Source: Taibaiella sp.
GTDB lineage: Bacteria; Bacteroidota; Bacteroidia; Chitinophagales; Chitinophagaceae
DNA length: 64,000 bases
Assembly: GCA_019638495.1 (NCBI GenBank)
Contig: JAHBTQ010000008.1
Coordinates: 143,370 to 207,369 of the forward strand
Direction: 5' to 3'
The position numbers and the translations under genes are program-made. Shown one piece after another: positions 1 through 9,935 of the stretch (within the stretch, counting starts at the first letter, position 1; each line of letters opens with the position of its first letter). A model generated the notes under the pieces. That model saw only the letters and a list, made by a program, of their open reading frames with translations. It was not told the DNA's origin and made no database searches.

Positions 1-3000
1 CAGCATTAAAATAGGAAATACTTGCTACCCCCATAGAGACACCAGACACCGTTGCGGCAGTAGCAGTACTTGAAGAAATAAGGGCAGTACCAGGTGCCGA
101 CGACGCCCACGATACACCGGCTGAACCGGAAAATGTGATTGAGTTACCCACGCAAACAACTCCGGTAGCAGGCGACACAGCAGGGACAGCTGTCACCGTA
201 ACCGGCTTCAGCACATAACAACCTGTGGAAAGTGTGTACTTAATATAGGTACCACCACCTGTACGACCAGTAGCAATACCCGTAGTCGCATTAATAGAAC
301 CAACAGCTGGCGATGTGCTGCTCCATGCACCGCCTGATGGCGTACTGGTGAACAGCTGATCTGCTCCCACACATACTGTACTACTTCCCGCTATCGACGA
401 AGGTGTTTCGTTTATCGTCATTGCCTTTGTCACAAAACAGCCGGTAGCAGTTGCTGTAAATGTAATATTGATCGTGCCTGCAGCCACGCCGGAAACCATA
501 CCTGAGGCGCTCACTGTCGCAATAGAAGTGTCACTCGTAGCCCAGGTAACCGCACCGCTTGTAGTGCTACTCAATGATGTGTTACCACCTGCACAAATTG
601 CCGACACCCCGCTGATAGCTGCAGGATTATTGTAAACATAGATTGACTTCACAGCAAAACAACCGCTTGCTATAGTGTACGTAATAAAGGCGCTGCCCGC
701 GTTCACACCACTTACAGTGCCGGACGCATCCACACTGGCGACGGACGAGTTACTTGATGTCCATGCACCACCTGCTGAACTGTGCATAAAGACGGTAGTG
801 TAACCTTTGCAGACACTTGCAGCACCCGAAATGGTAGCAGGCACACCCACAGTCACCTCAGCAGTGGTGTAGCAGGTAGCTCCGGTTCTATAAGTGATGG
901 TAGCATTGCCGGTAGCTGCTCCGGTTAAGACTCCGGTTGCAGATCCTATTGAAGCAACTGAAATATTGCTGCTACTCCAGGTACCCGTTCCGCTTCCTGT
1001 CAGCGTTGTAGAGCCGCCCACACAAATGCCCAATGTACCACTAATAGCCCCCGGAGTCGCATCAACTGTTACTGATGTTGTCTGCACGCAACCGCCGCTG
1101 TGGTTGTAACTTATTGTAGCAACACCTGGCGCCACCCCACTGATTGTGGCTGAATAGCCCGCGGTAGCGATCACCGATGCAATTCCGGTAGCAGAAGAAC
1201 TCCACGTGCCCCCTGTAGTAGCACAACTCAGAGTAGTTGTAGAACCCGCACAAACGGAAAGCACCCCGGTAATAGCCGCAGGCATTGCACCCACCGTAAT
1301 AACCTTTGCTGCAGCGCAACCTGAGCCCAAGGTATAGTATATTGTAACGGTGCCTGCTCCTACCGCGGTAACCAATCCACTTGCATCTACGGTAGCGCGT
1401 GCTGTATTGCTACTGCTCCAAACGCCGCCGGCGGTAGAACAGGCAAGTGAAAGTGTTGCCCCTTCACAAACGACTCCGCTTCCGCTAATTGCCGCGGGAA
1501 CAGGGCTCACTGTTGCCGTAGTAGTAGTATAGCAATACGCATAAGTGTAGGTCAATATTGTCGTTCCCGCGGAAACGCCGGTCATCACACCAGTAGTACC
1601 ATTTATCGTGGCTATAGTGGTGCTGTCTGAGCTCCACCAACCACCAGGGTATCCAGGCACATACACAGTAGACGTTCCACCCTCGCAAGCGGTGAGAGTA
1701 CCGGCAACTGATAATGAAATATTAGCAACATATATACCGGCAGTGACATAGCAACCCGGGCTTGTTGTATAGGTTACAGTAGTGGGCCCCACATGCACAC
1801 CTGTCACCACGCCGGTTACCGAATCTACGGTAGCAATGTATGGCGATGCCATGCTCCATGTGCCACCGGACGAAGGATGCGTTAAAGCAGTTGTGGTACC
1901 GATACAAACATTCGTAGTACCAACGATTGGTGGCAGGCCAACGGTAACTTGCATAATTGCTGTGCAGCCTCCCGCCAGGGAATACGTGATATTGCTGGTA
2001 CCATTGCTCACACCGGTCACCACGCCACTAGCACTTCCAACAGTAGCTACGGAGGTCGACCCGCTTGTCCACGTGCCACCACCTACACTAGCAGAAAGAG
2101 TAATATTATACCCGATACAAACTGCCGTAGGACCGGAAAGCACCACACATGGCGCCACCGTAACCACCGTCACAACTTTTGTTGAAACGGCCGACCCGCA
2201 AGAATTTGAAACCGTGTAGGATATCGTTGTGGTGCCTTCGGTCAGGCCAGCCACTATCCCACCGCTGTTTACAGTTGCAACAGCAGGTGTAGACGACGAC
2301 CATGTTCCTGACGGAGCTGAACTTGTAAGGGTAATAGCCGAATCAATTTCTACCGTATCACGACCACTTATGCTACCCGCATTCGGCAGCGGATTTACAG
2401 TAATAGCTTTTGTCGCGCTGACGGCACCACATCCGTTTGTAACTGTGTACGAGATGGTAACGTTCCCGCCTGCAACGCCGGACACAACACCCGATGTGCC
2501 AACTGTGGCAACAGAAGCGTTGCTACTACTCCAGCTACCACCGGAGACACTATTCGATAGTGAACGGGTACTACCCGCACAAACAGTTGAACCACCGGTA
2601 ATCGCTCCCGCATTCGGAGCCGGATTAACTGTGAGCGATTGTGTAGCTACAGCACTTCCACAACCATTGTTAACTACGTAAGAAATGGTTGCCGTACCAG
2701 CAGTGACGCCCAACACAACTCCGCTAGTGGCGACAGTTGCAACCGCTGTTGCGCTGCTGCTCCATGTTCCCCCGGTCACCGTGTTTGACAGTGTCAGCGT
2801 GCTGCCGGCGCATAATGCAGAGCCGCCGGTAATGACACCCGGATCCAGCACTGAACTTACTGTTATCAACTTAGAAGCTACATCTGTACCACACGTTGTA
2901 GTAACAGTGTAGAATATGTTTGCCGTACCTGACGAGGCACCGGTAACGATACCCGTAGAGCCAACAGTGGCAACACCGGTTGCGCTGCTACTCCATGTAC

Positions 3001-5920
3001 CGCCGGATGCAGCATTAGACAGTGTGATCGTTCCACCGACACACACAGTAGTGCCACCGGTGATGGTACCCGCATTGGGAAGCGCGTTTACGGTAAGTAA
3101 TTTTGTAGCGGTCGCCGTTCCGCAGGCCGTTGACACCTGGTAAGAGATCGTTACTGTACCTGCAGCCACGCCCAGCACTGAACCTGTACTGCCTATCGTG
3201 GCAATTGCACTGTTACTGGTACTCCAGGTGCCGCCCGTCACCGCATTACTAAGCGAAACGTGGTCGCCCACGCATAAAGTGGATGCACCGGTAATAGTAC
3301 CCGGATCAGTAGCAGGGCTCACTGTAATGTTCGTAGTAGCCTGGATGCTGCCGCAACTGTTGGTAACCGTATAAGATATCGTGGTAGTCCCCATTGCGAC
3401 ACCACTCACTACGCCTGAACTGTTGACAGAAGCGATAGAAGCGTTTGCACTGGACCAGCTGCCTCCAGACGTACTATTGGCCAAAGTGATGGTTGCCCCC
3501 TGGCATACCGTCGTACCTCCGGTTATAGCATTGACGGTCGGCAGTGAATTTACTGTCACAGTCTTTGTGGTGAAGCACGTACCGGGTAGAGTATATGTTA
3601 CTACTGACGTACCACCGGAAATGCCGGTAACAACACCGCTGGTAGCATTTACAGTTGCCACCGCTGTGGTGCCGCTGGTCCAGGTGCCGGAAGATATTGA
3701 GTTTGTGAGCGTTGTAGTTGAAGATTGACATACTGTAGCAGTACCACCGATTGCTGAGGGCGTTGCAAATACAGTAACGTTTGTTGTAGCTGCAGTAGAG
3801 CCGCATGCATTTGTAACCGTATAGCTGATTTTTGCAGTGCCTGCAGCTCCCCCTGTTACAGTTCCGGATGTTCCCACGGTCGCAACAGATGTATTACTGC
3901 TAGACCACGTTCCTCCACTAGTCGCGTTAGTAAGCGAAACACTTGCCGATTGGCACATGCTTGTGGTACCACTTGTTGCACTAACTGTCGGAAGGGTTGA
4001 AACCGTAAGGGTTGAAGAAACGGTACAGCCCCCACCCGTCTGGTAACTAATGAGCACCGTGCCCACACCCACACCTGTAACAACACCAGAAGTACCTACA
4101 GTGGCTATAGATGTATTACTGCTGCTCCAGGTGCCGCCGGTCGATGCATTACTCAGCGTTGTTGTTGACGAAACGCAAACCGTATTCGTGCCGGTAGTGG
4201 CAGGTGCCCCGGTTGCTGACCAGTTCGCACCTACACCCACGGCATACCAGGCCCTTGTCACCTCCGCCACTTCCGCAGAGCAACCACCATACAGTGTTGT
4301 TGCCGCAGATATTGATGCAGAGCGCGCGTTTGAATAAGTCGAAGAACTGGAAAGAAGCAATTCCGTCTGGTAAGCTATGTCCGCTGCCTTTGATATTCCG
4401 ATCCCGGTCACCGCGTAGCTGTTACTCAGATCATTGGTACCCGTTTCGCCATCACTTAGCACATAAAACCAGTGGTTCAGTACACCACTGTTGGTATGTA
4501 CACCACAATAATCATTTCCCGAAGACGGAGTAGGACATGCTGTAGTTGTAACATTGACCCAATAAGTGCCCCCATATGTATCAGGCTGGGACTTAGTGTT
4601 CGGCGTATTCATTCTGCGCAGTGGTGTTGCCGCGATCTCCTCACCTATCTCCCATTTATTCTTTGCCTTGGCATCAGATTCGTGGGGGTCAGCATAATTT
4701 TCAATAACAGCCCCCCAGATGTCACTGAACCCCTCATTCATTGCTCCCGACTCACGGTTATATGCCAGATCAGCAGTGTACTGACACACTGCATGACCTA
4801 TCTCATGCGCGCAGACGTCCAGGGCAGCAAGTGGAAGAAAACCACCGGGCAGACCTGAGCCATCACCATATATCATTTCATAGCCATCCCAAAATGCATT
4901 GTTATAGTTTGTGCTGTAGTGTACGAAACTATTGATGCCTGCTCCGGCGTCATCATAGCTATCCCTGCCTTGCTCGTTCAGCCAATAGTCATAGACTTGA
5001 GTAGCGCCCCAATGCGCGTCGATCGATACATCAGAAGGGAATACGGAAGTCGCACTTGATATGAGCGAACCGGAGCTGGTGCTACCGGCCATGTTATACG
5101 TTTTGATGCCACCGCCACGAGTAGAATCCCACATATAGCGTGTGCCGCCGGATATTGTCGTCTTGAAGGAAACTGTACCACTATATAAGGACGGGCCACT
5201 TCCATCGGTATGGTGCAGCAAACTATTCCGGTAGAGCGCCTTTCCCGTTTCGGCGTCTACATAAATGTTATCGTTGGAAAGCGGTTTCAAAGCATATACA
5301 GTATACCGGTATGCCAGGCGAAGCGTACGTGGTTTGCTTCCCTCAGACTGGTCCTCAACCCATACCAGGTCCCCTTTCGGGAAGTGGGTTGCATTTCCGT
5401 TTTTTGTTTGCTCTTTAAGCAGCTTCTCCATTCCGGGTTCCTGCCATGCATATAGTTCAGCACCAACCGCTTTTATTGCCAGTTCCCTGCCCGCTTCTTC
5501 TTTCAGGGTCGGAGTGCGACCTGACGTAATAGCAACGGTATGATATGCATTACCGTTTAGAAACGACGCATTTCCCGCACGGTCATAGATTATTGCATAC
5601 GTTGCGCCTTCCACCTTAAAGTTGTCAATATATTCCTGGTATTTTTCTATGATTGTACCCTGCTTTGTGTTGGTGGTCTTCAGCAGGTCAAATCGCACTC
5701 CCTGGTCTTTGCCAAAATGCTGTTCTATGATTCCTTTGCCCTGACCAGCGCGGTACTTACCTATCTCCGGGAATGTTATAGAAACTGGCGTGCCGTCTAT
5801 TTCGTTTCGCTCGATTGAGGAAGGGATATTCCCACCGCCCGATTTCTGCTGAGAAAGCGCATTTAGAGAAGAGAACGCAAGCACCACAACGGTCGCAGCA
5901 ACTTTTATCGTTTGATTCAT
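1..5920 (-). CDS. Secreted M4 (thermolysin-like) metalloprotease with a giant Ig-like repeat array; 3' end outside window
   Basis: The minus frame is open from 5920 to the window edge, giving 1973 codons with no stop. Residues 1-20 form a signal peptide (MNQTIKVAATVV, cut after LNALSQ). A propeptide-like region follows, then a catalytic domain with HEIGHA at about residue 372 and a downstream NEGFSD that supplies the third zinc ligand; this HEXXH/NExxSD pair defines family M4. From about residue 580 the protein is an array of Ig-like (Big-type) repeats of 70-77 residues. Each has a C-x-G start, a G-G-x-W-S-S core and a G-V-V-T-G turn. I count 18 full repeats and one cut by the edge. A start six codons upstream (5938) is in frame. 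By analogy with the right-edge protein it probably ends in a T9SS sorting domain outside the window. Role inferred: extracellular or surface-attached protease. Confidence 0.9.
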   Translation of the reverse strand, partial: MNQTIKVAATVVVLAFSSLNALSQQKSGGGNIPSSIERNEIDGTPVSITFPEIGKYRAGQGKGIIEQHFGKDQGVRFDLLKTTNTKQGTIIEKYQEYIDNFKVEGATYAIIYDRAGNASFLNGNAYHTVAITSGRTPTLKEEAGRELAIKAVGAELYAWQEPGMEKLLKEQTKNGNATHFPKGDLVWVEDQSEGSKPRTLRLAYRYTVYALKPLSNDNIYVDAETGKALYRNSLLHHTDGSGPSLYSGTVSFKTTISGGTRYMWDSTRGGGIKTYNMAGSTSSGSLISSATSVFPSDVSIDAHWGATQVYDYWLNEQGRDSYDDAGAGINSFVHYSTNYNNAFWDGYEMIYGDGSGLPGGFLPLAALDVCAHEIGHAVCQYTADLAYNRESGAMNEGFSDIWGAVIENYADPHESDAKAKNKWEIGEEIAATPLRRMNTPNTKSQPDTYGGTYWVNVTTTACPTPSSGNDYCGVHTNSGVLNHWFYVLSDGETGTNDLSNSYAVTGIGISKAADIAYQTELLLSSSSTYSNARSASISAATTLYGGCSAEVAEVTRAWYAVGVGANWSATGAPATTGTNTVCVSSTTTLSNASTGGTWSSSNTSIATVGTSGVVTGVGVGTVLISYQTGGGCTVSSTLTVSTLPTVSATSGTTSMCQSASVSLTNATSGGTWSSSNTSVATVGTSGTVTGGAAGTAKISYTVTNACGSTAATTNVTVFATPSAIGGTATVCQSSTTTLTNSISSGTWTSGTTAVATVNATSGVVTGISGGTSVVTYTLPGTCFTTKTVTVNSLPTVNAITGGTTVCQGATITLANSTSGGSWSSANASIASVNSSGVVSGVAMGTTTISYTVTNSCGSIQATTNITVSPATDPGTITGASTLCVGDHVSLSNAVTGGTWSTSNSAIATIGSTGSVLGVAAGTVTISYQVSTACGTATATKLLTVNALPNAGTITGGTTVCVGGTITLSNAASGGTWSSSATGVATVGSTGIVTGASSGTANIFYTVTTTCGTDVASKLITVSSVLDPGVITGGSALCAGSTLTLSNTVTGGTWSSSATAVATVATSGVVLGVTAGTATISYVVNNGCGSAVATQSLTVNPAPNAGAITGGSTVCAGSTRSLSNSVSGGSWSSSNASVATVGTSGVVSGVAGGNVTISYTVTNGCGAVSATKAITVNPLPNAGSISGRDTVEIDSAITLTSSAPSGTWSSSTPAVATVNSGGIVAGLTEGTTTISYTVSNSCGSAVSTKVVTVVTVAPCVVLSGPTAVCIGYNITLSASVGGGTWTSGSTSVATVGSASGVVTGVSNGTSNITYSLAGGCTAIMQVTVGLPPIVGTTNVCIGTTTALTHPSSGGTWSMASPYIATVDSVTGVVTGVHVGPTTVTYTTSPGCYVTAGIYVANISLSVAGTLTACEGGTSTVYVPGYPGGWWSSDSTTIATINGTTGVMTGVSAGTTILTYTYAYCYTTTTATVSPVPAAISGSGVVCEGATLSLACSTAGGVWSSSNTARATVDASGLVTAVGAGTVTIYYTLGSGCAAAKVITVGAMPAAITGVLSVCAGSTTTLSCATTGGTWSSSATGIASVIATAGYSATISGVAPGVATISYNHSGGCVQTTSVTVDATPGAISGTLGICVGGSTTLTGSGTGTWSSSNISVASIGSATGVLTGAATGNATITYRTGATCYTTAEVTVGVPATISGAASVCKGYTTVFMHSSAGGAWTSSNSSVASVDASGTVSGVNAGSAFITYTIASGCFAVKSIYVYNNPAAISGVSAICAGGNTSLSSTTSGAVTWATSDTSIATVSASGMVSGVAAGTINITFTATATGCFVTKAMTINETPSSIAGSSTVCVGADQLFTSTPSGGAWSSTSPAVGSINATTGIATGRTGGGTYIKYTLSTGCYVLKPVTVTAVPAVSPATGVVCVGNSITFSGSAGVSWASSAPGTALISSSTATAATVSGVSMGVASISYFNA

Positions 5921-6122
5921 GTATAAGGAGGTTAACATAGTAAATACACAACAATCCTAATCGATTGAGTCGGAATTACTAATCAATCTGCAATATTACT
6001 CCTTGTAGTCAGTTATTCCGAATTTTCTTTATAAACGGTCGTATTAGTTTACTAACGGTTAACAATAAGGTGTTCCGCAATGCCGAAACGGGGTTGTGAG
6101 GTTCTTTTTTTAACTTGGCACA

Positions 6123-6845
6123 ATGAAAGCAATGCTTTTTGCAGCCGGGTTAGGAACACGCCTTAAGCCCTTCACAAACAATAGCCCGAAGGCGCTTGCT
6201 GAAGTGAATGGCAAGAGCCTGTTGGAGCACAATGTGCGGTATCTCGCGCATCATGGCATCAAGGATATTGTGATAAATATCCACCACTTTCCGGAACAGG
6301 TTGAAGAGGCTGTGGCAAAAAATAATGGCTACGGCAGCAATATTTCATTCTCAGATGAGCGGGATGCACTTCTTGAAACAGGTGGCGGTTTGCTTAAGGC
6401 GGCGCCGTTTTTTAAGGACGAACCTGCATTTGTGGTGATGAACGTTGACATTCTTACAAACCTTGAATTGAGTAAGATGATCACGCATCACCAAAAACAC
6501 AATGGAATAGCAACCCTCGCTGTTATGAAACGAAGTTCCTCCAGGGAATTAATATTTAATCACGAAATGAACCTATGTGGATGGCAAAACCTGGCCACAG
6601 GTGAAAGGAAAGTGGCCCGTGAGTCACAAACTACCGACGGTTTTGCGTTTAGCGGCATCCAGGTACTCACAAACAAGGTCATCGACTTGTGTCCATTTGC
6701 CGGTAAGTTCTCCCTGATAGACCTTTACCTCCACCTGGCTAAGACAAATGATATTAAGGGTTATGACCACACGGGCGACATCCTTATCGACGTGGGTAAG
6801 CCAGGAAGCGTGGAGGAAGCTGAAAAACTATTTGCCAGGCGCTAA
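6123..6845 (+). CDS. Sugar-1-phosphate nucleotidyltransferase (MurU/mannose-1-phosphate guanylyltransferase-like)
   Basis: A 240-residue protein starting MKAMLFAAGLGTRLKPFT with the nucleotide-binding G-x-G-T-R-x-x-P-x-T signature at residues 9-17 and PKAL right after it. VMNVDI (about residues 105-110) is the metal-binding aspartate strand of the NTP-transferase fold. Members activate a sugar phosphate with UTP or GTP. The short length without a left-handed helix domain fits MurU-like peptidoglycan-recycling enzymes or short GDP-mannose pyrophosphorylases, and the substrate cannot be told from sequence. No sugar kinase lies beside it. Its stop overlaps the stop of convergent recO by 4 bases. 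Confidence 0.85.
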   Translation: MKAMLFAAGLGTRLKPFTNNSPKALAEVNGKSLLEHNVRYLAHHGIKDIVINIHHFPEQVEEAVAKNNGYGSNISFSDERDALLETGGGLLKAAPFFKDEPAFVVMNVDILTNLELSKMITHHQKHNGIATLAVMKRSSSRELIFNHEMNLCGWQNLATGERKVARESQTTDGFAFSGIQVLTNKVIDLCPFAGKFSLIDLYLHLAKTNDIKGYDHTGDILIDVGKPGSVEEAEKLFARR

Positions 6846-7573
6846 TGAAGTATGGTGCGCAGAATGGGCAATGATCGGATATTGCCCATGTGCTCAGAGT
6901 GACGCTGCATAAAGGCAATGAACCAATCCGTCAGCCTTAAGCGCATATCAGCATTCATCGGTACGTTGCCTGAAATAGTGAATCCCTGCGTCTCAAGCAA
7001 ATCGCTTAGCGCATGTGCGTCTTCCGAGCTCGTGAATGGTGGCACAGTAGGGGGATGAGCAGAAAAACCGCCTTCCTGAATGTCAAGGTACGGAGTGTCC
7101 GGGCCATAACTCCCCTTTAGCCCATATCCCAATAGACTGCTACAAACCGAGAGAAAATACAAAGGAGCATTCGCACAACCTATAGCAGGCTCTTCATCCA
7201 GCGCGCGAAAAAATGACCTGGCCGCCTCAAAAAGCTCCGGCATAGTGGCACTCTCTGGAAGGACTCGCAGCAATACCTCCGTGCAAAACATTGCGATTGC
7301 GTTCTTCACAACGTCGTCCATCACGGTCTTGTAAATGTAGGACGCGCTATATTCACGCACGTATTGCAGGTTCTTGTTCGGCTGAGCATAGACCACGAGA
7401 TCCAGCATCATTCCGGGCTGAAAATAGGCTGCTTTGTTTCTTGCAGAAGCAGCACGAACGCCCTGCACAATATATGCCTGAGTGCCGGATATGTCTGTAA
7501 ATACGGTAACGATGAGGCTTGTTTCGCCATACTTCACCGCGCGAAGCACTATTCCGTTCGTTTTTCGCAGCAT
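6842..7573 (-). CDS. recO: DNA repair protein RecO
   Basis: A 243-residue protein with the RecO layout. An N-terminal OB-fold begins MLRKTNGIVLRAVKYGETS, and the family hallmark of a short strand followed by a tyrosine-rich region (QYVREYSASYIYK) lies near residue 95. A helical C-terminal domain contains LLGYGLKG. RecO works with RecR to load RecA onto SSB-coated single-stranded DNA during gap repair. The zinc-binding cysteines seen in some RecO proteins are not present. It directly follows porZ on the same strand with no spacing (porZ starts upstream and stops at 7574), so the two are probably co-transcribed. Confidence 0.93.
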   Translation of the reverse strand: MLRKTNGIVLRAVKYGETSLIVTVFTDISGTQAYIVQGVRAASARNKAAYFQPGMMLDLVVYAQPNKNLQYVREYSASYIYKTVMDDVVKNAIAMFCTEVLLRVLPESATMPELFEAARSFFRALDEEPAIGCANAPLYFLSVCSSLLGYGLKGSYGPDTPYLDIQEGGFSAHPPTVPPFTSSEDAHALSDLLETQGFTISGNVPMNADMRLRLTDWFIAFMQRHSEHMGNIRSLPILRTILH

Positions 7574-9880
7574 CTACTTTAGAAAAACCAATTTGCCCGT
7601 GTAGGTTTCGGCGCCATTCGCATCAGACGCGAATATCATATATACACCGCTTTGAGGCCTGCGCCCGGTATAGTCAACGCCATTCCAAACGGCCTGCCCA
7701 CCAAACGCCTTGGTCCTGTACACGAGCTGGCCACTTATATCTGTTATCCGCACATCTGCATTATCTACCAATCCCCTTATTGCAATTGTACCACCATAAC
7801 CACTTGGAACAGGATTAGGGAAACAAAGAACATCCTTGTTAGAGGTCCCACCTTCTGTTGAGGTCCCCCGATAGCTCACTAATCCTCCTTCAGTGCCAAT
7901 ATATACTTCACCTGTTTGCTGATCGATAGAGATGATAACGATTCTGTTCGACGGCAATGGACTGTTCTCAACCGTAAATCGACTCACGATCTTAGAAGCA
8001 TCGGGCGACAACAACCACACGCCATCATCAGTCCCCACCCATTTGCGGTTGGCGCCATCTACTGCAATGGTGCGCACGTTATTGCCGGCAAACAAATAGC
8101 CCGCAAACTGATCGTACTGCACTATTGGTATGTCCGCATCGCAGGGGTTTGACTGCGTGGATGGGAACGTACAGTTGTTCACAATTCCGATACCCTCAGC
8201 AGTACCGATCCAAATGTTATTGTTCCTGTCTTTCGCCAGGCAATTCACTGTTTTAGACGGAAGATTGCCATATCCTACACCTGGCCTCAGTACATATTGG
8301 GCGTCGTCCGACTTATCACCCAGCGTTTCGTAAGAGCCAAAATCATACACTCCAACTCCTCCACCACTAACACCTACAAACCAGATTCGGTGGTTGTCGT
8401 CGATAAGGAGCGGCCCACCATAGTCTATACCAGCCACACGATATTTGTACCATTGATCTTCGGGAGTCCTGACGTATAACTGGTTACCGCTATTAGCGAG
8501 CTCTGTCATCCATAAGTTGCCGTTCTCATCAAGTTTCATGCCCAATACCTGCCGCTGAGATGGCCCAATATTGGGGTTACCTTCTAAAATGGAGTTTACG
8601 TTGTACAACTTATACGTACCGTCCGAGTTCATTACAAACAATCCCGACTCGAATGAACCCATATATTTGGTACCGGACTTTCGGTCAAGCTCAATATTGC
8701 AAAAATCGACCAGGGTATCGAACGGTCGGTACAAAAACCTTTCGAGATAATCCCATTTCCCATCGTTATAATGACTGAAAGCATTATATCGCCCTACGCC
8801 GCTAAACTTATCATCATAGCCACCGTGAGCTATCCACAGCTCGCCGTTCGTCGCCTCAATATCGAAAGAGTTGAAATTACTTGGCCCTGTTGGCGTGTAA
8901 TAACCAAGTTCCTTCGCCTCATTACACTTCATCAATCCGCCGAACTCCTCTGCTATCCATATAGCACCATCACCCGTCCTCACTACCTGAGCCGGATGCT
9001 TGCCTGTCAGGTCAACAGCATCTGAGAATGTGCCATCCAGCGTATATATTTCTATCTTTCCTGAGTAGGTTGCTGTGTCATACTCACATATGTGCAACTT
9101 TGAGTCGGCGATATCAATATGCTCGATCTTTGAAGGTGACCTATATACCAGGGAACGGACACCTGAGCCAAGGCGATAGACAATTGTGTCATTTGCCATG
9201 AAAATCGAATTCCCTTCTGCAGCTATGCTCGTATACCCTACTGCAGAATCGATCCGCAACCAGGATTGATAGTTTTGAAGCGAACTGCTGAACAGATTTG
9301 CCCTGTAAATACCGGAAGAAGTCAATGCATAAAGTGAATCATCCTTAATTGTAGTTCCTCTTACAGGGATCGATTTATTATCAAGCGTAAACTCGTAAGT
9401 CTCTTTTATAGTACGTTTGGTCAGGTCCAGTACAATGACGCCGATAGATGTACCAAGGTATGCAAGTCCATTGTGGGTATAAATAGAGAAAATTGTCTTT
9501 GCACCTGCAATAGATTTTATTTTCAGATCGGGAATATTATAAAAGGTATTGTCCTTAAATAAATCGATGTTACCATTTGTATAACCCAAAATGGCCATCG
9601 AAGTGGACATATCGTACCCAACACACTGCAAGCCGATATCAGACATACCTTCAACCTTACTGTAAGCATCTATCTGCCCGGCAACAATATCAAATGTGTA
9701 AAACCCCTGGCTACCTGCCACAAATAGTTTCGTACCACTGGTAGCAACACCAACTGCATTGTTATAGGGCAGAAATGATTTCCAACTGCCTATCGGCTTT
9801 TCTTGTGCTATGGCACCAAAACCTAAGCCGGGTAAGGCAACAAAAAACAATAGGATTCGTCTGAGTTTGTTCATGTACAT
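7574..9880 (-). CDS. porZ: PorZ-like type IX secretion protein (double beta-propeller with CTD)
   Basis: A 768-residue exported protein with a signal peptide (hydrophobic stretch ending FGAIAQ). Long propeller-type repeats follow (for example LWMTELAN, IWIGTAEGIGI, KWVGTDDGVWLL, VYIGTEGGLVSY), the pattern of two-component-regulator-type propellers. The C-terminus (about residues 690-768) is a T9SS CTD with CFPNPVPSGY, ADVRITDISGQLVYRT and a final VFLK. This layout matches PorZ, a surface component of the T9SS attachment complex that delivers anionic LPS to sorted cargo. Placement next to recO also fits. A start two codons later (9874) is equally possible. A -7 box sits just upstream at 9888-9895. 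Confidence 0.82.
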   Translation of the reverse strand: MYMNKLRRILLFFVALPGLGFGAIAQEKPIGSWKSFLPYNNAVGVATSGTKLFVAGSQGFYTFDIVAGQIDAYSKVEGMSDIGLQCVGYDMSTSMAILGYTNGNIDLFKDNTFYNIPDLKIKSIAGAKTIFSIYTHNGLAYLGTSIGVIVLDLTKRTIKETYEFTLDNKSIPVRGTTIKDDSLYALTSSGIYRANLFSSSLQNYQSWLRIDSAVGYTSIAAEGNSIFMANDTIVYRLGSGVRSLVYRSPSKIEHIDIADSKLHICEYDTATYSGKIEIYTLDGTFSDAVDLTGKHPAQVVRTGDGAIWIAEEFGGLMKCNEAKELGYYTPTGPSNFNSFDIEATNGELWIAHGGYDDKFSGVGRYNAFSHYNDGKWDYLERFLYRPFDTLVDFCNIELDRKSGTKYMGSFESGLFVMNSDGTYKLYNVNSILEGNPNIGPSQRQVLGMKLDENGNLWMTELANSGNQLYVRTPEDQWYKYRVAGIDYGGPLLIDDNHRIWFVGVSGGGVGVYDFGSYETLGDKSDDAQYVLRPGVGYGNLPSKTVNCLAKDRNNNIWIGTAEGIGIVNNCTFPSTQSNPCDADIPIVQYDQFAGYLFAGNNVRTIAVDGANRKWVGTDDGVWLLSPDASKIVSRFTVENSPLPSNRIVIISIDQQTGEVYIGTEGGLVSYRGTSTEGGTSNKDVLCFPNPVPSGYGGTIAIRGLVDNADVRITDISGQLVYRTKAFGGQAVWNGVDYTGRRPQSGVYMIFASDANGAETYTGKLVFLK

Positions 9881-9887
9881 GCAGTGG

Positions 9888-9895
9888 CAAATGTA
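9888..9895 (-). promoter_or_regulatory. -7 promoter box for porZ-recO
   Basis: On the minus strand this reads TACATTTG, an exact match to the Bacteroidota -7 consensus TAnnTTTG, 7 nt before the longest porZ start. A TTG triplet lies 23 nt further upstream, within the allowed -33 spacing. Confidence 0.6.
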
Positions 9896-9935
9896 GATAA
9901 TTAACGCATTTAAGCCCGCAATATTGCTCCGCGAC

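Noticed and set aside
1..4200. Regularly spaced repeats that could suggest a CRISPR or satellite array
   Set aside because: Period is about 215-230 nt with diverged copies and an intact reading frame throughout; these are protein repeats.
894..4337. Series of plus-strand open frames of 60-150 codons opposite the Ig array
   Set aside because: They repeat with the period of the Ig repeats on the other strand and have low-complexity Val/Pro/Thr translations; they are shadows of the minus-strand gene.
4204..4858. Overlapping plus-strand frames (109 and 128 codons) opposite the M4 domain
   Set aside because: They overlie the minus-strand catalytic domain with HEXXH and have no features of their own.
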